From the NCBI GenBank assembly GCA_019054805.1, contig JAHQIY010000004.1:3782001-3846000 (forward strand): a DNA stretch of 64,000 bases, given 5' to 3'. Every line of letters begins with the position of its first letter. The first letter of the stretch is position 1. The notes under the pieces were generated by a model. That model ran no database searches, had not been told where the DNA came from, and saw only the letters and a program-made list of their open reading frames with translations. This document shows positions 46,686-58,464 of the stretch, one piece after another. Position numbers and translations under genes: made by a program. This DNA comes from Brachionus manjavacas. Taxonomy: Eukaryota > Rotifera > Eurotatoria > Ploima > Brachionidae.

Positions 46686-49305
46686 CTCTTTAAATTTAGA
46701 TATTGAAGCGACCAGATCAGACAACATGGCCGAAGACCAGCAACAGCAATTGCTCCAAGAGCAGCTCCGCATACAACACGAACAGGAGCAGGAGCAACAA
46801 CGACGTAACATGGACGCCAATATCACGATCCAGAATATGGCTAACGCGATAGCCGATATTCAGAAGCAGATTGCGGTATTAAACGAACGGACTCTCGCAG
46901 CAGCCTCCAAGCCTACAACTTCCAAGATGGACTGTGGATACGGGTACCAACCGACGGACCCTAAGGTAACCCCTTTGTTTTCTACAGGGACTCCTAATTT
47001 CAGGATAATGGCTGAGGAACTAACTAAAATCCTCAAGTCCCGCGACTGTAAAAATTTTAAACAGTGGGACTATCACGAGCTCGATACACTCAGCTCCGTG
47101 TTTGAAGCCATAAACTATCTTCCCGACCAAACACAGGATAAAGTTAAGAAGAGGCTACACTTATTTTACGTAGTCTCAAAGGTAGGCTGGGATAAGGCTC
47201 TTAGATTCTTTGAAGAGAGGGATCTAGTTGACAACGCCAACTACATCCCTCAGCGAGAAAATATAGTGGTAATTAATAACCACCCAAAAAGCGCCCCCCG
47301 TCTTTCAGGGAGGCCTCCTCAATCAAATAGAGGATCTAAAACACGTACCCGCTCAAAGAGCCGGGTGCGATTTCAATGAGTTAGCCAGATTGCCGCCGGG
47401 TGTAAAAAGTATTTAGTAAGCAATATCCTGACACCCACCCAGGATCACCCGGCGTCTAGTAGTATTAACAGGTGGGAGTTCGGTCGCCCAGTAACTAGAC
47501 GTTACTTTTGGGATAACGACACGAACCAATATTTTTTTGTTGAGTCGGGAGGGTATGAAGACATCCCTGAGGATTCTGAAGAAGAACCTCAGGATACACC
47601 AAACCAGCAAGACGAACCCAGAACACCTGGGCCAGACCAGCCAGCACCCCTACCTAATGCCACCACTAATCCCGTCCAACCTCCTTCATCTCCTGGCGAT
47701 AACATGTCATTCCGTTTTAGGCCCTTAGCGTTATCAGAGAAACCCCCCGGTAAGATAGACTTGGACGCTTATTTTGCTTCACCCACAAGTATTCAGCAGT
47801 TCAACTCTGAATTTCCTGTCCCTAAATCCCTGTATTCTAAACTTAAACAGGAACTAAGAATTTGGACAAAAGGGGGATGTGCTCGAACAAAAGGTGTTCA
47901 GCACAAGATAAAAGCCAAGGACTCTGACAGAGACCTAGTAATAGCTTCCCTCCTAAAAGCTAATATCATCGAAAAGGCCCCCATAAGAAGATTCCACGTT
48001 TTTGTGGGACCTTCTTTTTAGTACGTAGACCCGGCTCCAAGGTGAGACCAATAGCCGACTTCTCGGCACTCACCAAAGTTATTGAGGCGCCTAAATTTGC
48101 CTTGAAATCGTTGTACCAAGTGGTCCAGGACATTCACTGGCCAAAACATTTGTGGTATTCAAAAATCGATTTCGAGCAGGCCTTCTTTAACATTGAACTA
48201 CACCCCAAAAGTAAATTCGTAACCACTTTCGGCTACGGGGGTGAGTTCTACAATTTTAATAGGATGCCCTTTGGCTTAAGCATTGCGCCCTACATCCAAC
48301 AGATGCTCCTGAATTGTGTGTTAAAATTTATTCGTAAATACACACAATTCACTTATGGACACTTGGACGACCTGATCATCGCACATCCAGATAAGAAAAA
48401 GCTCCAAATACTTCTGGATGTGCTTAGGGCAAAACTTAAAAATGCAGGTTGGGTGCTTAACACACTTAAGTCAGTTCTAAACCCGGTTAAAAAGCTAAGT
48501 TTTCTTGGAGCGAACTGGGATGGGCTAGGTATAACTCGTAGCAGGAAAGCTACAAAATTTGTTAAGGAAATGTCAGAGTCTCTCCTCTTCTCTGATTGTA
48601 AAGGAAGGACCCTCATGAGAGTGAGAGGGTACCTCAACTATTATCTGGGGTTTGCAGGAAAGATAGGGCCCATAATTAACACTTTCCTAAGAATGACTGT
48701 CACCACCAGGCGCGATTACTGGTGGTATATGAGCCTAATCCTGAAATGCGACAGGCTCAAATTTAGAAGTCCCCCTAGATCACAGCGCATCTGGTATACG
48801 GATGCAAGCGAGTATGCGCTTGGGGTTTTCGATGGTTATTCGGGAAGGGAGTTCTCAGTAGCCGCCCCGACTGAAGCCATACTATTCAACGAGGCAGCTG
48901 CGTCAATTCTTCCAGCACTCATGACCGATCACAAGTCAGTGTTAAGGCTCTAGATTGACAATCAAGCAGTGATCGGACTCTGGAAAAGAGTGAGAGCTAA
49001 ATGGAGCAAGTTCTACAGCACTGGGGCAGAGAACATGCACCGTTTTATGTCGCTCATCATCATGGTCAACTGGATACGTACAAATTTTGACGTCCGCGTA
49101 TCGTATGTGCCATCTGCCGCCAATCCGGCAGACGCGCATAGCCGGCGCATACCACCATAAATGGAGCCTACGCCTTGGCACTACAACGATCGCTTATAAA
49201 TACAAGCTGCCCGACGTATTAACGGCAGCTTTCGAACTCTTTTTAATTATTTTTCAATAAAAACGACTGACTCGTGGTCCAGCCACCGGTCAGCCAACAT
49301 TTTTA
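46686..49305 (+). mobile_element. Broken gag-RT-RNase H retroelement (B3)
   Basis: Duplicate of 19611-22224 with flanking repeats at 46631-46685 and 49306-49361 and terminal repeat at 49155-49305. It is broken in a few places. Confidence 0.7.
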
Positions 49306-49353
49306 CCTATTGACGATTCAATAATCAAATTCTTATTTGACTATTAACTAGAT

Positions 49354-49885
49354 TCAGTTTTTTTTATTAACGCCTAATTCGACCTCTTTCTCAGATAATG
49401 GTTCACCTTTTGTTAAATCATATTCATCAATTGTATCAATACGAATTTTCTTTGTATTTTCAATTATGCTGGATCTGTTAACACCATTAGAACTTATTTC
49501 ATACTTGTAATTCAGCTCTTGAAACTCTTGAAATATTTCAATAATATCCTCGTCAGTTGATAAATTTTGTCAAATTCTGCTGTGGAATCATCATCGGAAT
49601 AATTTTCTGTCATTTGGGCTTCTTCATTCTCTTGATAAATATTTTCGTCTAGAAAAGCAGGTTCATCAAGATCTTAAAAAAATTAATAAATAATTTCATA
49701 AAAGTTAAAAAACACAATTACTTTTTTCATCAGTATTTTTTTCAATATCATTGCCGGCGCGGCCTCGGCCAAGTTGTTCGGCTATATCGGCCATTTCGGC
49801 CAAGGGGTTCGGCCATGTCGGCCAAGGTGTTCGGCCATGTCGGCCATGGTTTTCGGCCATGTCGGCCATGGTTTTCGGCCATGTC
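49354..49885 (-). pseudogene. Gene C: acidic protein of unknown function (B3)
   Basis: Duplicate of 22273-22783. The second half of exon 2 is in frame here (NYKYEISSNGVNRSS), so this copy shows the probable ancestral reading. Confidence 0.45.
49752..49885. repeat. GC-rich TCGGCCATG minisatellite (B3)
   Basis: Same tract and same number of units as in B2. Confidence 0.85.
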
Positions 49886-50771
49886 TAACATTTCACATTT
49901 TATTAAAACTTTAATATTATTATCTTAAAATTTTTTTTGATTCAAAAAATTTTAATTATTTTATTAATTTAATTTTGATACCGCTATTAAATTTTAAATT
50001 TTAAATTTTATTCGTGGAGTGTTTTACTCTTTTTTGTATCTTCAAATAAAATTTAATTTTCCAAATTTTTTCTTATTTTTTTATTTAAGCCAACTCTTCA
50101 GAGCAATAAATGAAATTTTTTTCTTTTTTTTCCTAAAGCGAAGAAATTAAAATTTTTTTATTTTTAGCTCGATTTGTCACCAACACAGTCTGCCATTCCA
50201 CTCGTCTGATCATGTCCACTATTTCAGACAACCAGTCCGAACCATCCGACTCATATAACTTTCTCAGTGAACCCGCCCAAACCATCCGACTCATCACTTT
50301 CTCAATCAACCCGTCCGACCCCTCCGACTCATCATTAAAAAAAATATTTTTAACTTTAATTGTTTTTTAAATAAAGAAAAAAATTAAACATCTTGAGTGA
50401 ATTCAATGTAAATCGACCGGATTTTTATTTTCTTTTAACTATTTTTTTATTGGATATAAATAAAATTATAATAATTTATTCAATATTAAATTAAAAAAAT
50501 GCAATTTTGGATAAATTTTATTATAAGAAAAATGAAAAACATTTTATTTGAAAGAAAATTTATTAACAAAACAAAGACAATTTAATTTATTTTATATTTT
50601 TTATACGTTCCTTTTTTTGAATAAAAAATTTGGTTTTTTAACAAAAATCTTTCATTCCAAATTTCAACCAATCAAAATATATGTAATTTTTAAAAATTCG
50701 GACGATTCACTCACTATGAGATATTTTTCAATTTTATTTATTTAGAAATATACAAAAAAAATTAAATTTGT

Positions 50772-52085
50772 TTATTTTTTCCTTTTTTTCTTGCGTCGAC
50801 GCTGTACGCCCACATCTTCTTCCAGTCTGACACATGTTTTAAGATTCATTCTTTCATAAAAATATCTTGATAATAAAATTAATTTTTTAATTAATAAAGA
50901 TTTAAAATAGATGTTACCTTTTATTTTTAATATTGAATTTGGAAATTCGATTTTTAATTTGTCCAGGCCTAGATTTTTTGATCTTTCCGGAATCTCACAT
51001 TCGATATATTTTATTAAAAGGTTTTTAAAATATAACCTGTGCTTATTATCCCTTAAAAATATAAATTTAGGAATGATTTTTTAATTTTTTTTTTAAATTA
51101 CTTTAAGTGATTCATCTTCAGCAAATATGTCGTCATCACTTTTATTTGATGATTCAACACTTTCTGTGCGCTGGCTCACTTTTTCAAGAGATTCTTCCGG
51201 TGCTCTTTTCTGTAGAATTTCAGAACACTTAAATTAAAAAATTAATGGATAAAATTATATATCTTTTTAACTTACATTTATGACTTTAGGATTATGCTCT
51301 AATGAGTCAAGTTTTTTACTCTTTTCACTCATTGTCTGCTGCATTTTTTCCATTTGATGAATTAACTTATTAAATTTATCATAAAATTTTTAATTTAAAT
51401 TAAAAAATCAGAAATTACTTTTTGCTGATTAGCAAGAAAGTCACCAGCGATCCTATTTATTAGATCGTGGGAATTTTTCCTGCTATTTTTGCTTGACCAC
51501 TCCTGATTATCAGCAAAAGATTATCAAATGATTTTGATAATGTCAGCTTTCTTTTTCTTTTCCTGGTTTGATCCGATGGTCCAGCCTGAATTTCTGTCTC
51601 TGAACCTTGGGCAGAATTTTCAACCACAATTAGTTCCGATTGCTCCACAACAGCAGGTGCTTGTATGCTTGGGTCGGAATTGACCTGGTGCCCGGTTCGA
51701 AATTCATCGGCCTCCATTAACACAATTCCTGGCTTTTTGCTTTGTACGATTTTATTTAAAAGCTCAGCCAGAACTTCGAATTTTTTTCCGGCTGTATAAA
51801 AAAACCGAAACCATGCCATTGATTTCAAACTTTTTTTTAAAAATTAAATTAAATAAATTAGCATTAATAAAATTAATAAAATACTTACTTCTTCAAATTT
51901 CTAAAATCCTTACAGTCTTCTATTGGAATATTACAAACTGCTCCAAGATAATTTGTAATACTACTTGGAGCTTTTTCTATATTTGCCTGATTTTTATTTG
52001 CGTACTTGAATGCAATTTTTGGTTTCATGTTTCTTTGGTGGCATTGTTGATACTGTCGGTATTTCGATTTTGGATAATTTTTTAT
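50772..52085 (-). pseudogene. Gene D: coiled-coil, basic-tailed protein, unknown family (B3)
   Basis: Duplicate of 23629-24945. Exons 1 and 2 join in frame here (DFRNLK then NLKSMAWFRFFYTAGKKFEV), giving the longest readable N-terminal half. The two downstream slips shared by all copies remain. Confidence 0.5.
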
Positions 52086-52105
52086 CTAAATTTAGATTAT
52101 AAAAA

Positions 52106-52553
52106 ATGAACTTTTGTAAAGAAACAATGAAGAAAATATCAGATTTAATAAGAAAGTTAAGTCTGAAGAGGCTAAAAGCAACGGCAATTCGTGAAAATGC
52201 ACTCAAATTGTATCCTGAAGAAATTGTTCCAAAACTTACTGTAATTAAAAAATTGAAATTTTAATATTTAATATTATAAATTTTAAAGGCAATCAGAGCA
52301 AGACAATTTCGTCTAAAACAAAAAAAATCGCCTTAATTTAGGATATTTTGTTCGGAGACATGGAGTTTCTCAAAAATTGACTCCTGTGATTAGTGAATTT
52401 ATCCGAGTAATTCTTAGTTAATAAATTTATTAAAATATTTAATTTCTATTAAAGAACCAAATAAAAACTTCGAATGGGTTTAAAAGTGCACGAGAAATTT
52501 CTCTTGAAGTCCGAAGAGTTTTTTCTGTACTTTTAAGCATATCAACCATTTGA
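52106..52553 (+). pseudogene. Gene E: small two-intron gene, frame broken in this copy (B3)
   Basis: Duplicate of 38511-38960. The exon-2 A run has 8 bases, and the intron-2 donor is GTAATT, as in copy B1. Confidence 0.5.
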
Positions 52554-52706
52554 TTTTACAAACAAAAACCAAATTTTTGTCTTTTGGCATTGAAACAAAA
52601 TGAGAAGAGACCTCAAAAAAAAAGACGATACATATTTTTTTAATGTATTTTCACCTTTTAAGAAGTTTTATCAATATTTTCTTTTTTAATAATTAAAATA
52701 ATCTAC

Positions 52707-53405
52707 CTATGAAAAATTTTTTTTTTTGAAATGTATTTTTTTTTGCCATTTCTATCATTTGATCCACAGAAAACTCATCTTCCGAATTATTTGTTAGTTC
52801 TAAATAATTTTCACGGTTTACCGATTTAGGTTTGATCTTTTTTACATGAAAATGTTGACTGAAATCAGGAACAAATGGATCGACTGTTACGCCGTTCTTT
52901 TATGAGCATCTACTGATTCAGATTCATTTGAATCAGAATCTGTTGATTAAATTATTGTCTTTTTTGACAAAATCGATCGAAATTGATAAGTTGCTATATC
53001 TTTCTCGACATTTTGTGTTAATTTTTTAGATGTACATGGGAGATCAATAAAAGAAGAAAGTGGCCTAACTCGTTTGAATTTTTTCCCTGTCTAAGTGAAA
53101 ACTGGGTTTCAGTTTGAGATTCAGTCTGGATTTCAGACTGAGACTCATCTGGTAAAATTTCTGATGACTGAATAAACTCAAAAATAATTTGTTTGTAGTA
53201 GGTGAAAAAACAGTCAATTACTTCACCGATTTCAAACTAAAAAATAAAATAAACTTAAAATTAAAAAAAAAAAACATTAATTAGTGTACTTCATTTATCA
53301 CTTTATTGTCCTTTTTTTATTTGATTGAATATAAGGAATACATTCTACTTTAAATATTATTTTCAGAATGTTTTTCTTTTTTTGAATTTTTGCTCTCACA
53401 TATAA
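52707..53405 (-). pseudogene. Gene F: gene next to the right transposon end (B3)
   Basis: Duplicate of 25563-26262 with the same stop and slips. Confidence 0.45.
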
Positions 53406-53407
53406 AG

Positions 53408-53534
53408 ATTTATAATATTTTTAAAAAACTTTTCAAACAAATTTTTGCGTGATTGAATGTTAGTTTAGTGTTTCACTCTAAAAATTTGGGTGATTGAGTG
53501 TGAGTGAGAGTGTTTCACGCAAAAAATTTGCGGG
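53408..53534 (-). repeat. Right inverted end of the composite transposon (B3)
   Basis: Duplicate of 26262-26390. Confidence 0.7.
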
Positions 53535-53892
53535 ATGAATGAGTACACAAGTTACAAGAAGGATTTTTACTTTATAATATTCTCATTGTCTAAACCTCAC
53601 ATCCACTGTAAAAAAAATTAAAAAAGTACCGTTTTGGAAAAATAATTGTACAATCGTGAAACTAATCTCCAGTTTATCTTCATTAATAAATTTATATTTA
53701 ATAGGCTTTTTTACTTATAATATTTTTATAAGTATAGCAAAGTATGTTAAATCCAAAAATTTACCTCTACATTAATTCTTTTAAATAATAAATGTTTATA
53801 TAATAATTTGATATTCATCACATTTGATCATCATCAAAAAATGAACATTTACTTCAAGTATCCAAAAATTGATCTTTATTGATTTAGAATAT

Positions 53893-55220
53893 ATTTTCAA
53901 AAAGGGATGTATTTTTTGATCTACATAAATGATTAATTGAATAATATAAAATAAAAAAATCATTTAAAATAATTTTTTGGAAATTATAAAAAATATTTGA
54001 TTTCTATAATTAATAAACGATATACATATCTAATTAAACTGAGATTCACTCATTTTTGGTTATTTAAATAAATCTTTTAGTCATCAATATTAATTAAATT
54101 ATTTTTAAAATTAATTTATTGATTGATTAAACCAATTAACCAAAAAAATGTATTTAAAAAATGCTCTGCTTTGGAGAATTTAATTAATATTGATTCAAAC
54201 AAAAAAAATAACTATGGAATTGTCAGACGAATTCGAGCAATTGAGCACATATTCTTCAGCTACTGAAGAAGAAAATCAACAAGATGTAATTAAAAATCCA
54301 AAAAAAAGGGTACAAAAAGCCTGGATTAAAATAATGGAGTTTGACAATAGACAATTGGCTTTACATTGGATTCAACAACAAAAAATCTGGTCATATTTAA
54401 GAGATTATGATACAGATAAAGGACGTAAAGATGTTTAACGTTGCAATCTTGTCAAAAGACGTGGGCCACAATGTCAAGCGGAAATATGTTTACTTTACAA
54501 CAGTCACAACGTTAAGTTAACGCTTTTTAATAATAGTAATCAGCACACACATGATCAAATATTAGAACAGCAGACAAAAACTGGAATAAACGAAGCTACA
54601 AAACACTATATACAAACCTGTTTAGATCAAAAAGTCATGTTACTAAAAGCCATAATAGCATATAATCGGTATATCAGCTAGATTGAATTTGGTAAAAATA
54701 CCGATAGAAGCTAAAAATGTCCCTATAGGCGAGAAGCGAAAACGTGGTAGACCTACTAAAGCCAAAAGAGCACTTGAATTTCAAGATGGTGAAAAAGTAA
54801 TAGATGATGAATCGAGTGAAGATGAAGTTGATATAATCCAAGAACCACCAACTAAGAGAACTGTTTGTAATCAAATAGATAAAACTTCATCAACAATTCA
54901 AGTAGAACCATCTACTTCTGGTAACGCACAAGAGTCTTCAGCCACTCAGCCAATTGTTAAAAAAAGACCAGGTAGACCAAAAGGTCCGAAAAATAAAAAA
55001 TAATTAATTTTTTCTGTTATTTTTTTCTATATTAATTTCAATAAATAAAAATTTTATTTTTTTAACCAATCTTTTAATTTATTTAATAGTATACAATGAA
55101 ATTTTTTAAGATATAAAAACATTATTTTCGGTTTTCATAAATATTTTTTATGTTAATAAAAAAATGTATTAATCGAAAAAATTTTTATGTAGATCAAAAA
55201 AAATATTCCCTTTTCAAAAA
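53893..55220 (+). mobile_element. MULE-like deletion derivative with zinc finger and AT-hooks (B3)
   Basis: Duplicate of 26751-28079. The finger frame runs from ATG 54214 and the AT-hook frame covers 54683-55003, both as in B1. Confidence 0.6.
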
Positions 55221-55317
55221 TAAATAAAAAAACAACATTAACCAAAAATAAAAAATTCAAATCACTTGGACAATAATTTTAAATGATCAAAAAAACATTG
55301 CTAGCTTAAGGCTCTAC

Positions 55318-56633
55318 TCAATTCCGACAAAATCTACATTTGATTAACTTATAAATTTTCTGTGAAAAAATAAATAATTTCTTTTTATGTCTTTGTCTAA
55401 ATAAAGGCACATTAAATGAAAAAATTAAGAAGTTGACTGAATAATTCAATAATGAAAAAATTTCAAACACATTAAGCAAAGCTTTATAAAGATATTTCTT
55501 ATTCTCATTGTCATTAGGTTTTGTATAAATAACATATAATAAAAAATTTTCAACACGTTTTGATTCTTTTTCAAGTTGAAAATGGAGCAAAATCCAGCAA
55601 ATTGAGTAAGGTAAATTCAAAATCACAAACCATTTCGACAAAACTACAATGAGAACGGTTGCTTTCAAAGATCGTATTTTTTTTCCTCTTTTAGATGACT
55701 GTAGAAAATTTTTACTTAAAATCTTGGAGTTCTTTGAAATTTTTTTAAAATCGTTGCACCTGTAATTCTGTTCAGCACTATTCCCGGAAGTTGTTGTAAT
55801 TTTTTTGAATTTTTACCTAAATAAAATTTTATTTTCAGATAAAGACAAATTGTTATTCCAGATATAATCACAGTCGGAAGAAAAAGTGATATAACTGTAG
55901 ATGTAACATAAGCTAAAGATTGATACTGAATGAATCTGCGACTTATAGTACAAAAAATTTTATTAGTCTTCAGATGATTTTCTATTTCATTGAAAATAAG
56001 ATTATTTGAATGCAGTAAAATTGCCATTAGAAATATAAAAAAAATTAAAATTTTGTTAAATTTCAAATTTGACCATTTTGAGCGGACCATTGGAAAAAAA
56101 AGTGAAACAGTTCGCTGTATTGAGACAAGAATAAGACAATATATAGACATGGTGCGATTTATATTCCTCAAAAACGGGATCAATTTACAAAATATTCTTG
56201 ACTGATCGACAAAATTAAAAAAAAATATTTTGGAATCGGTTAAATTTGTCCATGTTAGAAAAGTAAAATCAGTATAATGAAATATTAAGACCATTAAATC
56301 ATTCGCTGAAATAATTAAAAAATACATACGCAGTATTTTAATTGCTTTTTTTGAGAAGCAACTACTTAAAAAAATAATTATTGACATGACATTGCCATAG
56401 ATTCCGACTAAGGTAATTAAAGAAATAAAAATTACATTCAACCATTTTGAAAGATTATAGAAATTGTTCACCCAAGTATCCAGGTTGGTGTTGTCAAGCA
56501 TATTATCGGAAACACTGATATTGTCCAATTTTCTCAATATTAGATCCATTTCTGTAGAAGTATTGAGCTGAAAAAAACTAAGATCAATATTCAGATTTAA
56601 AAGACCAATGAATTGTTCATAAAGATCATTCAT
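55318..56633 (-). CDS. Class A (rhodopsin-like) seven-helix receptor, peptide-receptor type
   Basis: This is the only copy with its 5' end. An ATG at 56633 begins a 60-residue extracellular tail with N-glycosylation-type sites. Helix 1 (64-89) has GNV with the conserved Asn81. Helix 2 (101-122) has Asp112 in SANDLMVL. Cys149 at the top of helix 3 pairs plausibly with Cys228. Helix 3 ends IQRTVSLFFP (172-181), so the usual DRY is QRT. Helix 4 lacks the usual Trp. Helix 5 has LFLP, helix 6 has ILNLPYSICW, and helix 7 has NYSVNFLIF in place of NPxxY. Ser/Lys-rich loop 3 spans about 270-325. One T is missing from a T run near 55801 (7 against 8 in the other two copies) and shifts the frame at loop 3. 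With it the protein would be 438 residues. The gene has no introns in its coding part. The ligand cannot be inferred. Confidence 0.8.
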
Positions 56634-58464
56634 GTTGGAGGTTTTTTTTCTTAATCTAAAATTGTGAAAATAAATTAAATATTTACTTTAAAATCATACA
56701 AAAAATAAATTAACTTTTTCTAAAATTTTATTTATTAAAGTTAATTTTTTATTCTGTCTAGAAAAAAAAAGGATTAAGACTCAAGGATACTTTCAAGCAT
56801 CTAAAGCTCTCTTTTCAGTACTCTTGTAACTAAACTTCAGATTAAATAAAGCTCATTAATTATAAAATTTAAAAATTATCGTTTTAAAAAACACGGCAGA
56901 TCTCTTAGGTTTATAGATTTGATTATTATCCGATTTATTGGTTAATTTATACCAAGCAAAGGCTCCTTCAAATTAAATTTTAAAAAAAAGAAGGTAACAA
57001 CAAACTTAACTTCAGTTATTTTTATCCTTGTTTCAAATAAATGATAAGCTTCTTAAAATTTTACCTGCAATGATCAATTATTCAATAATTAAATCAGAAT
57101 TTTTATTTCTAATTTTAACAAATTGAAGTGATATTTTTTAAAGAATATGTTAATGGTTCCATGCTTCAATTAGCTGTTTTTGCCACTTGATAATTAAATC
57201 AGAAAATTAATAAAGCTTACTTGAAAAGTTATTTACTGTAAAGATAGTCTACTCCGATGAGAAAACCAAAAAAGCTCCTTATAATATAATAAGATTACTT
57301 TAGCTTTTTTAAATTCTGCATAGTACTGAACTGTTAATTTTTTCTAATCATAGGAATATAATTTTTCAGGGAAATTTTTTCCAAGTGCCTTGAATATTTT
57401 TTAGTGTTCGTTTCTCAAGTAAAGACAATTAAAACAATTAAATGAACTAATAATGCGATTATATGACAATTTTAGGAAAAAGCAACTGAAAAAATTACTA
57501 ATTTTTAGTGCTAACTCTGATTTAATCGATACTGAATAAGATAGAGAAATAACTAATTTTAACTGAGAAATTTTGAAAATAACAATCAGTATAAATAAAA
57601 TGATCTAAATAGATTAATTTTGACTTTAAAAAGATTAAATAGTGAGGTAGCATCATAAGTAGTAGTGTGACCGAATTCATAATTTAAAGTAAAAATTAAA
57701 CTAAAAATTGATGCTTTTAATTTTTTTTTTTCATTATTTAATCCTTTTTTTCTAATTTCATATTTAAGTCAGGGTTTTAAAAATACTATGTAAATTTAAA
57801 ATTTTTCGGAACAAAAAAATAAACAACAATAATAAAAAAGAAGATTTTTTAAATACTTTGGTTAAATAAATTTTATAATAATTTTTGAATTTGAAAATCT
57901 AAGTAAAAATTACTCGAGAGTCGAGACCAATATATATATAAAGGTGTAGTGAATTTTGCAGAGACTTCGCTAGAAAAAAATAATTGTTTTTTCGTTATGT
58001 TCTTTTGTACCGAATTTGAGAAAACTTACAAAATACAATTTGGTTTGAAAGACAAAAAAAAACAAAAAATTATCTTTAAAAAAGATATTCATACAAAATG
58101 TTTATAAATATCATCAAAATAAATCTGGAAACCAATTTTTTTTCACAAAGCATCAAAACGATTCAAAAAAGAATTTTATACTATCAGTATTCAAGTTTAG
58201 AATCAAAAAAAAAAAATAAAAATAAATTTATTCAAAAAATAAAAAAAATAGAATTTTTAAGAAATTTTAAGCCACGAAACTTTAAATTTTTAAATTAATA
58301 AGATTACTTTTTGAAGCAATCGCTTAGATCCTCAAAATTTATCTAAAGTGTATCTTATTGAATCAATAAATATTCAAAAATGTAAAAATATATTTATTTA
58401 ACATAAAAATTTTAGCATCATTTAAATTTAAATACAAAAAATTTACAAATTTTCTGACATAATT
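56634..58464. other. Intergenic stretch between receptor and kinesin
   Basis: AT-rich, with no credible gene. A short (AT)n run lies at about 57930-57940. An A/K-rich 66-codon frame at 58098-58298 is low-complexity. The receptor's promoter, on the right side of 56633, and the kinesin 3' end, at 58464 and below, both fall here. Confidence 0.6.
58393..58398 (-). terminator. Likely polyadenylation signal of the kinesin gene
   Basis: AATAAA on the minus strand lies about 67 bases after the stop codon. Confidence 0.45.

Larger units (their letters stand above)
44022..53534. mobile_element. Composite inverted-repeat transposon with nested insertions (B3)
   Basis: Duplicate of 16949-26390 with the same content and order. 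The early part of gene D and all of exon 2 of gene C are in frame in this copy. Confidence 0.55.
42794..56374. repeat. Tandem duplication unit B, copy 3
   Basis: This is the last B unit, 13,581 bases. At 56374 it runs on into the 5' half of the receptor gene and unique flanking DNA, so it holds the ancestral right boundary. It carries a private extra 40-base repeat unit at 50241-50280. Confidence 0.93.
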
